From Phoronis ovalis (Eukaryota; Phoronida; Phoronidae), in assembly GCA_028565635.1 (NCBI GenBank), contig JAOXYB010031120.1, forward strand, positions 1-14,677: 14,677 bases of DNA, in the 5' to 3' direction. Every line of letters begins with the position of its first letter. Position 1 is the stretch's first letter. A program made the position numbers and the translations under genes. Positions 10,701 through 14,677 of the stretch are shown one piece after another. The notes under the pieces are model-generated. The model was not told the origin of the DNA, made no database searches, and saw only the letters and a list, made by a program, of their open reading frames with translations.

Positions 10701-11992
10701 AAATTTAATTAACAAGCGTTCTCTAAACACAACTTATATGCAAAATGTCGTGTTCAGTAATATCCGGACTAACAGGTTGTACCTCATGGTTTGTAACAAA
10801 TAAAATGTGTGTAAAAATCGAGATGCTGCAAACTACTAGTTGGCCATGGCATTTATAAATAAATTCAATTGTGTATGCGAAGGATACAGAAACGACGAAC
10901 TTTTCATTATCTTTTGTCAGTTGTCTAATCGTGAAAATTAAATCATAAATTATATGGATCATGTATTTCTTTGCTTTGTAGCTCCATGCTACAACTGGTT
11001 ACGCTTGTTAGGACCTGCTGATTGCCATGGATTTACCTGTGCATTTTGCAAACCTCTTGCGGGTTACTACAGAGAGGCCATTCCTGGCAGCTGTGCTCTT
11101 CTTCGTGGACGAGGTAAAATAGATTATGAGATAAATTAAATACGACTGCCATGTTTTTCATCATTAATAGGACAATTTGCTTTCTTAGATATGTTTTATG
11201 TGTAGACTGAGGGCTATAGGGGGGCTTTCGCGAGCATTGGGATAGTCCGAGCAGCGAGCATTTTCTTTTGGTGGCCATTTTTTTTTTGCTTTATTTTTTT
11301 TTGTTAACTTACAGCTAGACAATTTCTTTTGGCGACCATTTTTTTTTTGTTTTGCATGTGCGAGCAGCGACCATTGCCAATTTTTAAGTGCGAGCATTAC
11401 ACTCTGCGGGGACCCCCTACCACCTTCTAGACTATTACCATTAAACTTCCATAAGTTTTCACGATAAAAACTTGTTATTAAAATAACTTCATCAAATAGG
11501 CAATTACAAGCATTCATGAATTCCTTGATACTTTGTCAACTTATTTGCATGGTAAATGGTTTATATTGAATTTTAGAATTCTACACCAAACCACCTCCCC
11601 CTATAAAACCGAAAATTGGTAAAAAATTGAGGATAGTATCACTTGAAGTTGAGAGGAAAATGCAGACAGCTATAATTATAGCAGGATTCTTGCTTGTCGT
11701 ACTTATTATAAACCTTTTGATGCACATTGACCAGTGGTGTCTTGAAATGGAGTACTCAAGAATGGTAGCAGCTACAGAACTGTACGAAGATGAGTTTGAA
11801 GACGATGAATCATCAAGTGCTGAATCGTTATCGACACTTGATAAGATTAGATCTCTTGTATCTTTTTGCAAACAGCCTGAACAAGAACGCCTAACTACCA
11901 GCCACATGATGTCTAACATATACATGTCGAGTCGTACGAGTGCTCTTAAATCCAAAGTAAATCTAGAAGTCCCCGAATTTACTTTTTCATGA
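1544..11992 (+). CDS. Spliced multidomain transmembrane lectin-like receptor (IgGFc-binding / MopE-like / kringle / fucolectin / C-type lectin), 15 exons
   Basis: This is the overall gene model; its exons are described separately below. The exons are 1544-1740, 2393-3718, 3900-3990, 4214-4273, 5048-5221, 5909-6088, 6365-6634, 7009-7254, 7673-7924, 8407-8601, 9366-9533, 9692-9826, 10268-10438, 10982-11113 and 11577-11992. Each has an AG acceptor and a GT donor, and the phases agree throughout (0, 0, then all phase 1). The exons plus one base from an upstream exon total 4,014 bases, exactly 1,338 codons including the TGA stop. The product would be a cell-surface protein with a large carbohydrate- and protein-binding ectodomain, one membrane helix near residues 1230-1250 and a tail of about 90 residues. 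A role in innate recognition or adhesion is inferred from the domains. The signal-peptide exon is uncertain. The region could in principle be two genes, but the continuous phase and the lack of any stop or start between exons argue against that. Confidence 0.8.
1741..2392 (+). other. Intron between the two IgGFc-binding exons
   Basis: This is an AT-rich intron of 652 bases with gtaagt at its start and TTTTCTAG at its end. No repeat or embedded gene was recognised. Confidence 0.65.
2393..3718 (+). CDS. Exon: core of the IgGFc-binding protein N-terminal domain
   Basis: This is one large exon of 442 codons, phase 0 at both ends (TTTCTAG acceptor, CTG|gtaggt donor). It carries the hallmarks of the IgGFc_binding domain found in FCGBP-like and many invertebrate surface proteins: a TILITEDGTDVKVTV strand (the usual x-x-A-T-E-D-x-T-x-V-x-I block), WDWTGTFITASKPVAVFSGG (the x-L-T-G-T-x-I-x-S-D-K-P-V-A-V-F-S-G block), then DDIYEQLPGVSTWGKVFII (the E-Q-L-P-P-x-x-x-W-G-K-x-F block) and PYEQWERGNF. 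Several N-x-S/T sequons are present (NVTS, NETL, NFTK, NDSD, NFTL), fitting an extracellular location. In vertebrate FCGBP this domain sits in mucus-associated proteins. The ligand here is unknown. The frame remains open past the donor to 3829; those last codons are read as intron. Confidence 0.92.
3900..3990 (+). CDS. Exon: acidic DxDxDG / NDCDG metal-binding repeat
   Basis: The exon encodes DCYPTEMKRAGDSIDNDCDG followed by KIDEELRNFK. The D-x-I-D-N-D-C-D-G-x-I-D-E-E pattern matches the MopE-like or thrombospondin-3-like calcium-loop motif often following IgGFc-binding domains in molluscan proteins. It enters in phase 0 after TGACAG and leaves in phase 1 (AAAG|gtaacg). From here on all junctions are phase 1. 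Calcium binding is inferred from the aspartate spacing. Confidence 0.85.
4043..4110. repeat. Foldback (hairpin) element in a short intron
   Basis: The left arm at 4043-4066 (core TTCTCGAA with a G-rich flank) pairs with the right arm at about 4090-4110 (TTCGAGAA followed by CCCCCGAG). The loop contains the 10-base palindrome GTCTTAAGAC at 4069-4078. The element fills the middle of the 223-base intron between the two acidic-repeat exons. It resembles a small foldback or MITE remnant and has no coding capacity. Confidence 0.55.
4214..4273 (+). CDS. Exon: second acidic calcium-loop-like repeat
   Basis: This 60-base exon, phase 1 at both ends (TTTTTAAG acceptor, GAAG|gtaagt donor), reads D-DDLDGLTDEDINEDLSRKE across its borders. 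The D-D-D-L-D-G-x-T-D-E-D pattern repeats the motif of the previous exon without its cysteine. In related invertebrate proteins such pairs follow the IgGFc domain directly, which supports the model. It probably forms a small calcium-binding linker. Confidence 0.82.
4274..5047 (+). other. Intron holding broken cysteine-rich exon-like segments
   Basis: This 774-base intron contains two open fragments after acceptor-like AGs. One is 4452-4494 (DKKCVITMKVKHLQ, donor gtgagt). The other is 4632-4687, whose first frame reads TSCCRCL and then meets a stop, while a second frame shifted by one base continues DDLCNDSDSSE up to a possible donor. The rest is AT-rich with no homology. The segments resemble neighbouring Cys-rich exons and may be remnants or alternative exons. 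Confidence 0.5.
5048..5221 (+). CDS. Exon: cysteine-rich module A1 (CxxCx3CxxCCxxC)
   Basis: The exon encodes 58 residues, phase 1 at both ends (CTTTTAG acceptor, AGAG|gttagt donor). The core CLPCSGKCRICCMRC holds seven cysteines in 15 residues, with another Cys about ten residues before. The C-terminal part (NEEDF ... SSLGLYYLF) is not recognised. The same C-x2-C-xn-C-x2-C-C-x2-C pattern recurs in exon 10268-10438. I do not recognise the family. The spacing suggests either a small disulfide knot or metal binding; disulfides are more likely in an extracellular protein. Confidence 0.75.
5222..5908 (+). other. Intron with one open cassette-like segment
   Basis: This is an AT-rich intron of 687 bases. 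At 5716-5810 a segment with an acceptor-like TTTAAG and a donor GTATGT reads YYCCFENLIPDDGVIMYKEN and on, with no stop. It enters in phase 2, so it cannot follow exon 5048-5221 in frame, but it could follow segment 4452-4494 in the preceding intron. Nothing else was recognised. Confidence 0.5.
5909..6088 (+). CDS. Exon: cysteine-rich module B1 with acidic stretch
   Basis: The exon encodes 60 residues, phase 1 at both ends (TGTTTTAG acceptor, AACG|gtttgt donor, the weakest donor in the gene). It begins CEDPEFPDCVDCSDFHCGCC, is followed by an Asp-rich run (DDDVLPDDDV) and ends GWLECRN. The family is not recognised. It pairs with the preceding exon as a unit that seems to recur after the lectin domain. 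The frame stays open past the donor for about ten codons, so a readthrough isoform would end soon after. Confidence 0.72.
6123..6337. repeat. Diverged intronic tandem duplication, two copies of about 100-114 bases
   Basis: Copy 1 (6123-6236) and copy 2 (6237-6337) align end to end: GTATTTATATAATGATAA against GTATATTCATATGATGAC, then CCAATCGCGCAGC against TCAATCGTGCAGC, TTCCGGTAAC against TTCCAGTAAC, and GGTTGGAATCGCTTCAAA against GGTTGGAGCCATTTCAAA. Small gaps shorten copy 2. The pair fills nearly the whole intron before the kringle exon and shows no coding potential. Confidence 0.75.
6365..6634 (+). CDS. Exon: kringle domain
   Basis: A single 90-codon exon, phase 1 at both ends (TGTTTTAG acceptor, TGTG|gtgagt donor), encodes a whole kringle-like domain. 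Six cysteines occur in kringle order: YGC, GRLC, NYC, AWC, ETC and PNC. Hallmarks are TVSGRLCANW (consensus T-x-S-G-x-x-C-x-x-W), NYCRNPTFSRSNGAWCVYDE (N-x-C-R-N-P ... W-C-Y) and CGLPNC (C-x-I/L-P-x-C). Kringles are protein- and ligand-binding loops known from clotting proteases and ROR-type receptors; no protease follows here. The exact exon fit of the domain is typical of shuffled modules. Confidence 0.93.
6635..7008 (+). other. Intron between kringle and fucolectin exons
   Basis: This intron is 374 bases long and AT-rich. A good acceptor-like CTTTTGCAG ends at 6859, but the frame after it has no usable donor before its stop. The real acceptor (GAAGCGCAG) is at 7000-7008. Confidence 0.65.
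7009..7254 (+). CDS. Exon: first half of the fucolectin (FTP / F5-8 type C-like) domain
   Basis: The exon encodes 82 residues, phase 1 at both ends (GCGCAG acceptor, AGGG|gtaaga donor). VYNLALWKSTNQSST matches the family opening (N-x-A-L-x-K-x-x-x-Q-S-S-T), EASQAVNG matches A-S-x-A-V-D-G, and TPWWYVDLKNI matches the diagnostic P-W-W-x-V-D-L-G. The domain is a beta-sandwich of eel-fucolectin type that usually binds fucose. The canonical His and the exact R-x-D-x4-R/K fucose and calcium motif are not intact, so sugar specificity may differ. The domain is completed by exon 7673-7924. Confidence 0.92.
7255..7672 (+). other. Intron inside the fucolectin domain, with an open segment at 7281-7475
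   Basis: The intron carries a segment at 7281-7475 with an acceptor-like TAACAG, a weak donor-like CAGA|gtgata, 65 open codons and phase 1 at both ends. It has no resemblance to the fucolectin fold and would interrupt the domain if included. Near the 3' end (about 7626-7670) lies a TTGTTA-type simple repeat leading into the acceptor TTATTGTAG. Confidence 0.55.
7626..7670 (+). repeat. TTG/TTA simple repeat
   Basis: An imperfect TTGTTA/TTGTTG microsatellite, interrupted by CATATA, ends directly at the acceptor of the second fucolectin exon and forms part of its polypyrimidine-like tract. Confidence 0.7.
7673..7924 (+). CDS. Exon: second half of the fucolectin domain
   Basis: The exon encodes 84 residues, phase 1 at both ends (TTGTAG acceptor, GCAC|gtaagt donor). 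KVIEISNLS fits the x-V-x-I-x-V-G strand, FPCHPPAIGRYVFIST matches the strongly conserved F-x-C-x-P-x-x-G-R-Y-V-x-I, and LNLCEVEVMG matches L-x-L-C-E-V-E-V-x-G at the end of the domain. Together with 7009-7254 this gives a full domain of about 145 residues. The short tail RDLKTSKQAP links to the C-type lectin domain. Confidence 0.93.
7925..8406 (+). other. Intron between fucolectin and C-type lectin exons
   Basis: This is an AT-rich intron of 482 bases. Open frames within it have no homology and biased AT composition. No repeat was recognised. Confidence 0.6.
8407..8601 (+). CDS. Exon: C-type lectin domain, part 1
   Basis: The exon encodes 65 residues, phase 1 at both ends (TTGTAG acceptor, TCCA|gtaagt donor). 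CPQCYKRIENKCYRPS gives the long-form N-terminal disulfide pair followed by the usual C-Y strand. TWYAARQRCADEGSMLLQIN matches the helix alpha-1 pattern W-x-x-A-x-x-x-C-x-x-x-G-x-x-L, and INDLEEWKNL matches the start of helix alpha-2. An alternative acceptor inside CTGCAG would put a TAA next and is unlikely. Confidence 0.92.
8602..9365 (+). other. Intron within the C-type lectin domain
   Basis: At 764 bases this is one of the longer introns of the gene. It is AT-rich, with gtaagt at its start and CCCCACAG at its end. The open frame around 8920-9162 has no recognisable homology and is judged chance. No repeats were noticed. Confidence 0.6.
9366..9533 (+). CDS. Exon: C-type lectin domain, part 2 (WIG motif)
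   Basis: The exon encodes 56 residues, phase 1 at both ends (CCACAG acceptor, ACTG|gtaagt donor). FGFWIGATDAEIEGTFTWIN is the diagnostic W-I-G-x-x-D-x-x-x-E-G-x-F-x-W core. Two N-x-S/T sites follow (NLTE, NSSV). The long-loop region continues into the next exon. Confidence 0.93.
9692..9826 (+). CDS. Exon: C-type lectin domain, part 3 (QPD and last disulfide)
   Basis: The exon encodes 45 residues, phase 1 at both ends (TTTTTCAG acceptor, ACAG|gtacga donor). DPQQPDGGLIENC carries a QPD motif, the galactose-type calcium and sugar motif, followed by E-N-C. LLHDENCSTETHFICEK ends the domain with its last two cysteines. The usual W-N-D is replaced by L-H-D, so the second calcium-site motif keeps only the Asp. 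Calcium-dependent sugar binding is possible but not assured. Confidence 0.92.
9912..9928. repeat. Palindrome AATACTGT-T-ACAGTATT
   Basis: Two perfect 8-base arms are separated by a single T. The element sits in a locally GC-richer part of the intron. It may be part of a decayed transposable element or a chance hairpin. Confidence 0.6.
10041..10080. repeat. Tandem duplication of a 20-base unit
   Basis: TGACGAAGATAAAAGCTTTA at 10041-10060 is followed directly by the same unit with one change (TGG for TGA) at 10061-10080. It is intronic and probably a recent slippage duplication. Confidence 0.85.
10268..10438 (+). CDS. Exon: cysteine-rich module A2 (CxxCx6CxxCCxxC)
   Basis: The exon encodes 57 residues, phase 1 at both ends (TTTCTAG acceptor, TATG|gtaaat donor). 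CYSCDSPRPQCKACCLLC repeats the C-x2-C-xn-C-x2-C-C-x2-C arrangement of exon 5048-5221, with an additional Cys about ten residues before, in the same relative place. It ends with an acidic stretch and a sequon (NETF). The family is unrecognised. The likeness to module A1 suggests duplication of a unit that now flanks the kringle, fucolectin and lectin block. Confidence 0.78.
10439..10981 (+). other. Intron between modules A2 and B2
   Basis: This is a 543-base AT-rich intron with gtaaat at its start and CTTTGTAG at its end. The reading frame stays open past the donor to a stop near 10552 but shows no further conserved residues. No other feature was seen. Confidence 0.55.
10982..11113 (+). CDS. 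Exon: cysteine-rich module B2
   Basis: The exon encodes 44 residues, phase 1 at both ends (CTTTGTAG acceptor, CGAG|gtaaaa donor). It has five cysteines: PCYNW, ADCHGFTCAFCKPLAGYY and PGSC. The family is not recognised. It follows module A2 as module B1 follows A1, and it leads into the membrane-anchoring exon, so it is the most membrane-proximal extracellular segment. Confidence 0.72.
11114..11576 (+). other. Intron with a degenerate T-rich repeat
   Basis: This is a 463-base intron between module B2 and the transmembrane exon. Its middle (11230-11400) is a degenerate internal repeat described separately. The remainder is AT-rich with no recognised content. The acceptor is TTGAATTTTAG before 11577. 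Confidence 0.6.
11230..11400. repeat. Degenerate repeat of GCGAGCAGCGA(G/C)CATT and TTTCTTTTGG(T/C)G(G/A)CCATT-T(n)
   Basis: CGAGCAGCGAGCATT at 11248-11262 recurs as CGAGCAGCGACCATT at 11361-11375, and GCGAGCATT occurs again near 11230 and 11390. TTTCTTTTGGTGGCCATT followed by a long T run (from about 11263) recurs as TTTCTTTTGGCGACCATT plus T run (from about 11323). The pattern looks like a decaying tandem or dispersed repeat and not a gene. Confidence 0.7.
11577..11992 (+). CDS. Final exon: transmembrane helix and cytoplasmic-type tail
   Basis: The exon enters in phase 1 after TTTTAG and ends with TGA at 11990-11992, giving 138 residues. A Pro/Lys-rich stem (YTKPPPPIKPKIGKKLRI) precedes one strongly hydrophobic segment, TAIIIAGFLLVVLIINLLM (about 11666-11722). 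The tail of about 90 residues holds a YSRM box (fits both Y-x-x-hydrophobic sorting and Y-x-x-M), an acidic Ser-rich cluster (YEDEFEDDESSSAESLS) and a Ser/Thr-rich end. No kinase, TIR or ITIM/ITAM domain was seen. Type I topology follows from the extracellular domains, although the basic residues lie on the N-terminal side of the helix, against the positive-inside rule. Confidence 0.85.
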
Positions 11993-12152
11993 CAGTAGCA
12001 CAAAACTGCGATCTCGGAAAACGCCGTGGACTGATCATATTACGCACAATAGTGTAACACCTATTCCTGTTGATAAATGTTCTACACTATTGATTTGTAT
12101 ATGCATTTATCTTCAGAACGATGCCAGCGATTCTTTTGAAATGTGGAGATGT

Positions 12153-12158
12153 AATAAA
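12153..12158 (+). promoter_or_regulatory. Candidate polyadenylation signal AATAAA
   Basis: AATAAA lies about 160 bases after the stop codon of the lectin-like receptor gene, a usual distance for a short 3' UTR. The following 40 bases are mixed and T-containing. AT-rich DNA gives such hexamers by chance, so this is only the most suitable candidate. Confidence 0.5.
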
Positions 12159-12553
12159 CAACAGGCTATACATTTTTGCACATATTATCCTGAAAGCATT
12201 TTTTTGCAATATTTCATATTTTAATAAGTAAACAGTACATTATGATGTATTAAAGCTGCCTAGCAGGGAAACACTTTAGAAAAATAAGTCATGTTCTGTC
12301 AATTAGTAACGATGTCTCCTGGTGCTGTAGGAAGGTCAACAGAGTCAGTGACCCAACCGGTAAGGGCTCTTAACGTTGACGACCAAAATCCTTTGTATTT
12401 ATTTACGCATACTATGTAAAATATACTGTTTTAGTTTATGACTTTTGTAGTGTATATAGTGTAAATAAGTATGTACTTTATATTAGTTTGTACCATTTAT
12501 TCGTCACAAAATCAACGCAAAATGACTTGCTGCTTTAACGAACGACAACACGA

Positions 12554-12561
12554 TGACGTCA
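12554..12561. promoter_or_regulatory. CRE consensus TGACGTCA
   Basis: A perfect 8-base cAMP-response-element palindrome lies about 1.2 kb upstream of the Eph-like start codon. The match is exact, but function is unproven and an 8-mer can occur by chance. Confidence 0.25.
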
Positions 12562-12751
12562 TGATTTGCCAAGAAACGAGGTTACTAAAGTATCTTTATA
12601 GGCGATAAATATCTTCCTTGTAAAGTTTTTGGTGAGGTAATATTCTAAACGTGGGCAGTTTGTAGAGAATTAGCGTAGGAGTATTATGTGTTTTTTTGTG
12701 CCACGTTTTGAACCCAGTTGAGGACATTTTTCTCATCAAGATGTTTAGCTT

Positions 12752-12770
12752 TTATTTTATAATAAAATAA
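12752..12770. repeat. AT palindrome TTATTTTAT-A-ATAAAATAA
   Basis: Two perfect 9-base arms surround a single A. The sequence is low-complexity and may be chance in AT-rich DNA or part of an old foldback element. Confidence 0.55.
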
Positions 12771-13773
12771 TATGACAGAGTAAACTAAAAATTAATGATA
12801 TAAGGATTATAGAATTAGTGCGAAATACACAGGAAATTGGCCGACTTGCCATTCTTGGATATAATCCCCTAAATGTTTGATAAAAATGACATTTTCAAAT
12901 TGTGATTTCTCTAGATCTTACTTTGTTCGAAATTATATCCACTTCCAAACAGAGATGGCCCCATGGCTGCCCAGGCGACAAAACAAAGGGACAGAGAATT
13001 GGAAAAAAACTAGTTAATCCCTCACTGGAACTATATTCCGCAATTGGCTTTCTGATGCCAACTTAATGATTCAATATAGTCAGAGTACAAATGTCGTTTA
13101 AGAACCCATGTTTATGCCACAAATAAAAGATCTGAAATTTCTATTTTTTTTCTTACCACAATTTAACACCACTTTTTAAAAAAACAATCTTCCTAATTTG
13201 TATGGATTTATGAGGATAAAAATGCTATGCTCCCCATTGCAATATTTTTGCTTAAGAATAAATAAATTTCAAACTTTTGGAGCTAATTCGTCAAAATGGA
13301 AAGCATTGTTTCGTAAAAAATTGTTGCCGGTGAGTTCTTTCTAGCATAAAAGGTTTTTTATTATGTATTATATTTTGTATCTCAAAAATGATAAAAATCT
13401 TCATCCGTGGACAACAGCTAACATATTTTATCCCCTATGATATATTGATGGTTATGTTACTTGTCATGGATTTGACGTAATACATTAGTATATACTTATA
13501 CAAAAAAAAAATCCGGGTTGACTGGGGAGTATTTGAAGTAACGCAAAATTTTACGGCGACACATTCTGGTAAAGCATTGACACGTGTTTCAATCATCACG
13601 GACTTTTGCTATATGCCATCTATACGCACACGCAATAAAACTGACGCTTTATCGGACGAACATTTTTTTACACAAATAAGTGTCGTGTGATCACTAAAAC
13701 TGATAACAATGGGGTGTTGTATTTAATGACCAGTTTAATATGCGAACGGCAGATTATAGTATCTAAACAGAAG

Positions 13774-14606
13774 ATGCTGAGAGAAACATGGGCGTGTTAT
13801 GAGAGTATCCCCGTTGTATGGATTTTATGCACATATTTTACAGTTATAATGGCAGAAGAGGTAATGTTATTAGATTCAACAAGGGAACAAGGCTCCTTGA
13901 CCTTAGGTTGGCAAACCAAAACATTCACGCCTGATATCGATCCTTTTAAAGAGTTACATGTAATCCTGGGAGACAGACAAGTTCAAGGTTATTACACATG
14001 TGACTTTACTCCAAGTGAATCTGGCCCTCAAAATTGGTTGCGTACTCCTTATATTCCTCGAGGTGAGGCAAACAGGTTTTATATTGAGGTCACATTCAGT
14101 ATACGGGAATGTTCGCTACCTATGACTTATCGTCAGATATGTTATACAACATTTAATTTGTTATATTCTGAGGCGGATATAGATATTGCTGACGAGAATA
14201 CACCGGCATGGAACTATGAGGGTTATACATATATGGCAACAATAGCGGCAAATAACAGAACCTACAGTTTGGGTGCCAGATTAACGAGTCTGTTTACTAC
14301 GCAAGTTGAGAGTATACCCGTTACTCGCAATGGAGTATATTTTGCTTTTAATGATTATGGAGCGTGTGTACTTATCCAGTCTGTGAGAGTTTACGCTAAA
14401 ATGTGTCCAAGAATAACCGCGAATTATGCAATTTTTCCAACTACTGTCACATCAGGAGATCTGTTGAAGCCTATACGTCGATTTGGTACGTGTGTTGATA
14501 AAGCCATAATGTTACAGGCTAGACCGATATATTGGTGTTACAGTGATGGCTCATGGCACAGCCCCAGTGGACGTTGTGAATGTGTGGAGAATAGCATATG
14601 CCATAG
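13774..14606 (+). CDS. Eph-receptor-like protein, 5' partial: signal peptide, ephrin-binding domain and start of Cys-rich region
   Basis: The ATG at 13774 gives MLRETWACYESIPVVWILCT and then YFTVIMA, a good signal peptide ending before EEVMLLDST. Earlier in-frame ATG at 13726 would bury that signal, and a stop at 13642-13644 closes the frame. Eph ligand-binding-domain landmarks in order: EEVMLLDS, NWLRTPYIPR then ANRFYIEVTFSIREC, CYTTFNLLYSEADID, IAANNRTYSLGARL, and GVYFAFNDYGACVLIQSVRV then YAKMCP. All four domain cysteines are present. Next come FPTTVTSG, the F-G-T-C-V loop, YWCYSDGSWHSPSGRCEC and the start of the EGF-like Cys-rich part. The exon ends at CATAG|gtgagt in phase 2. In Eph receptors this region binds membrane ephrins and leads to a membrane helix and tyrosine kinase, which are not in the window, so a kinase-less relative cannot be excluded. 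Confidence 0.93.
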
Positions 14607-14677
14607 GTGAGTGTATGATGGAGGTTAGGTTATTTTTAAGAATGACCTTAAAAACTAGATCAACTTCAATTTGAAAA

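Larger units (their letters stand above)
11993..13773. other. Intergenic region: 3' UTR of gene 1 and 5' flank of gene 2
   Basis: No coding homology was found on either strand. Contents noticed are the AATAAA at 12153, a CRE-like octamer at 12554, a hairpin palindrome at 12752-12770 and several poly-A or poly-T runs. An in-frame stop at 13642-13644 bounds the Eph-like frame. The promoter of gene 2 may lie in this stretch, but no TATA/initiator pair stands out. Confidence 0.5.

Noticed and set aside
11185-11517. Lys-rich open frame on the minus strand.
   Set aside because: It is produced by the T-rich repeat read backwards (poly-Lys and Asn), so it is not a gene.
11581-12003. Open frame of 140 codons on the minus strand.
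   Set aside because: It lies exactly opposite the transmembrane and tail exon, and its Ser-rich content is the mirror of that coding sequence. It has no domain of its own.
1-14677. CRISPR arrays, tRNA, rRNA, bacterial operons, ribosome binding sites and viral genes.
   Set aside because: None were seen. The spliced gene structure and metazoan domains indicate animal nuclear DNA.

Overview
The window is AT-rich animal genomic DNA with many introns. No bacterial operons, rRNA, tRNA or CRISPR array were seen. Two genes lie on the + strand, head to tail. The first gene mixes IgGFc-binding-type, MopE-like calcium-loop, kringle, fucolectin and C-type lectin modules. The second is Eph-receptor-like. 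Together these suggest an invertebrate, most likely a lophotrochozoan such as a bivalve mollusc. The species assignment is an inference.

Gene 1 (about 536 or 1544 to 11992, + strand) reconstructs as one spliced gene with 15 well-supported coding exons: 1544-1740, 2393-3718, 3900-3990, 4214-4273, 5048-5221, 5909-6088, 6365-6634, 7009-7254, 7673-7924, 8407-8601, 9366-9533, 9692-9826, 10268-10438, 10982-11113 and 11577-11992. All have GT/AG borders and matching phases. From the third exon on, every internal junction is phase 1. Joined, they encode about 1,337 residues after a signal-peptide exon that is only tentatively placed (536-611). The order is: IgGFc-binding N-terminal domain, two acidic D-x-D-x-D-G metal-binding repeats, a Cys-rich pair, kringle, fucolectin (FTP/F5-8-type) domain, C-type lectin domain, a second Cys-rich pair, one transmembrane helix and an acidic cytoplasmic-type tail. 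It reads as a cell-surface pattern-recognition or adhesion receptor. I do not recognise this architecture as a named protein.

Introns of gene 1 hold a few extra open segments that look like alternative or decaying cassette exons (4452-4494, 4632-4687, 5716-5810, 7281-7475). They also hold an intronic tandem duplication, a foldback element and a degenerate T-rich repeat.

The stretch 11993-13773 is intergenic: 3' UTR with an AATAAA, AT-rich sequence, a CRE-like palindrome, then the 5' side of gene 2. Gene 2 (13774-14606, continuing off the right edge) is the first coding exon of an Eph-receptor-like protein: signal peptide, complete ephrin-binding domain and the start of the Cys-rich region. 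The kinase half, if present, is outside the window.

The two genes show no obvious functional link other than both encoding cell-surface proteins.
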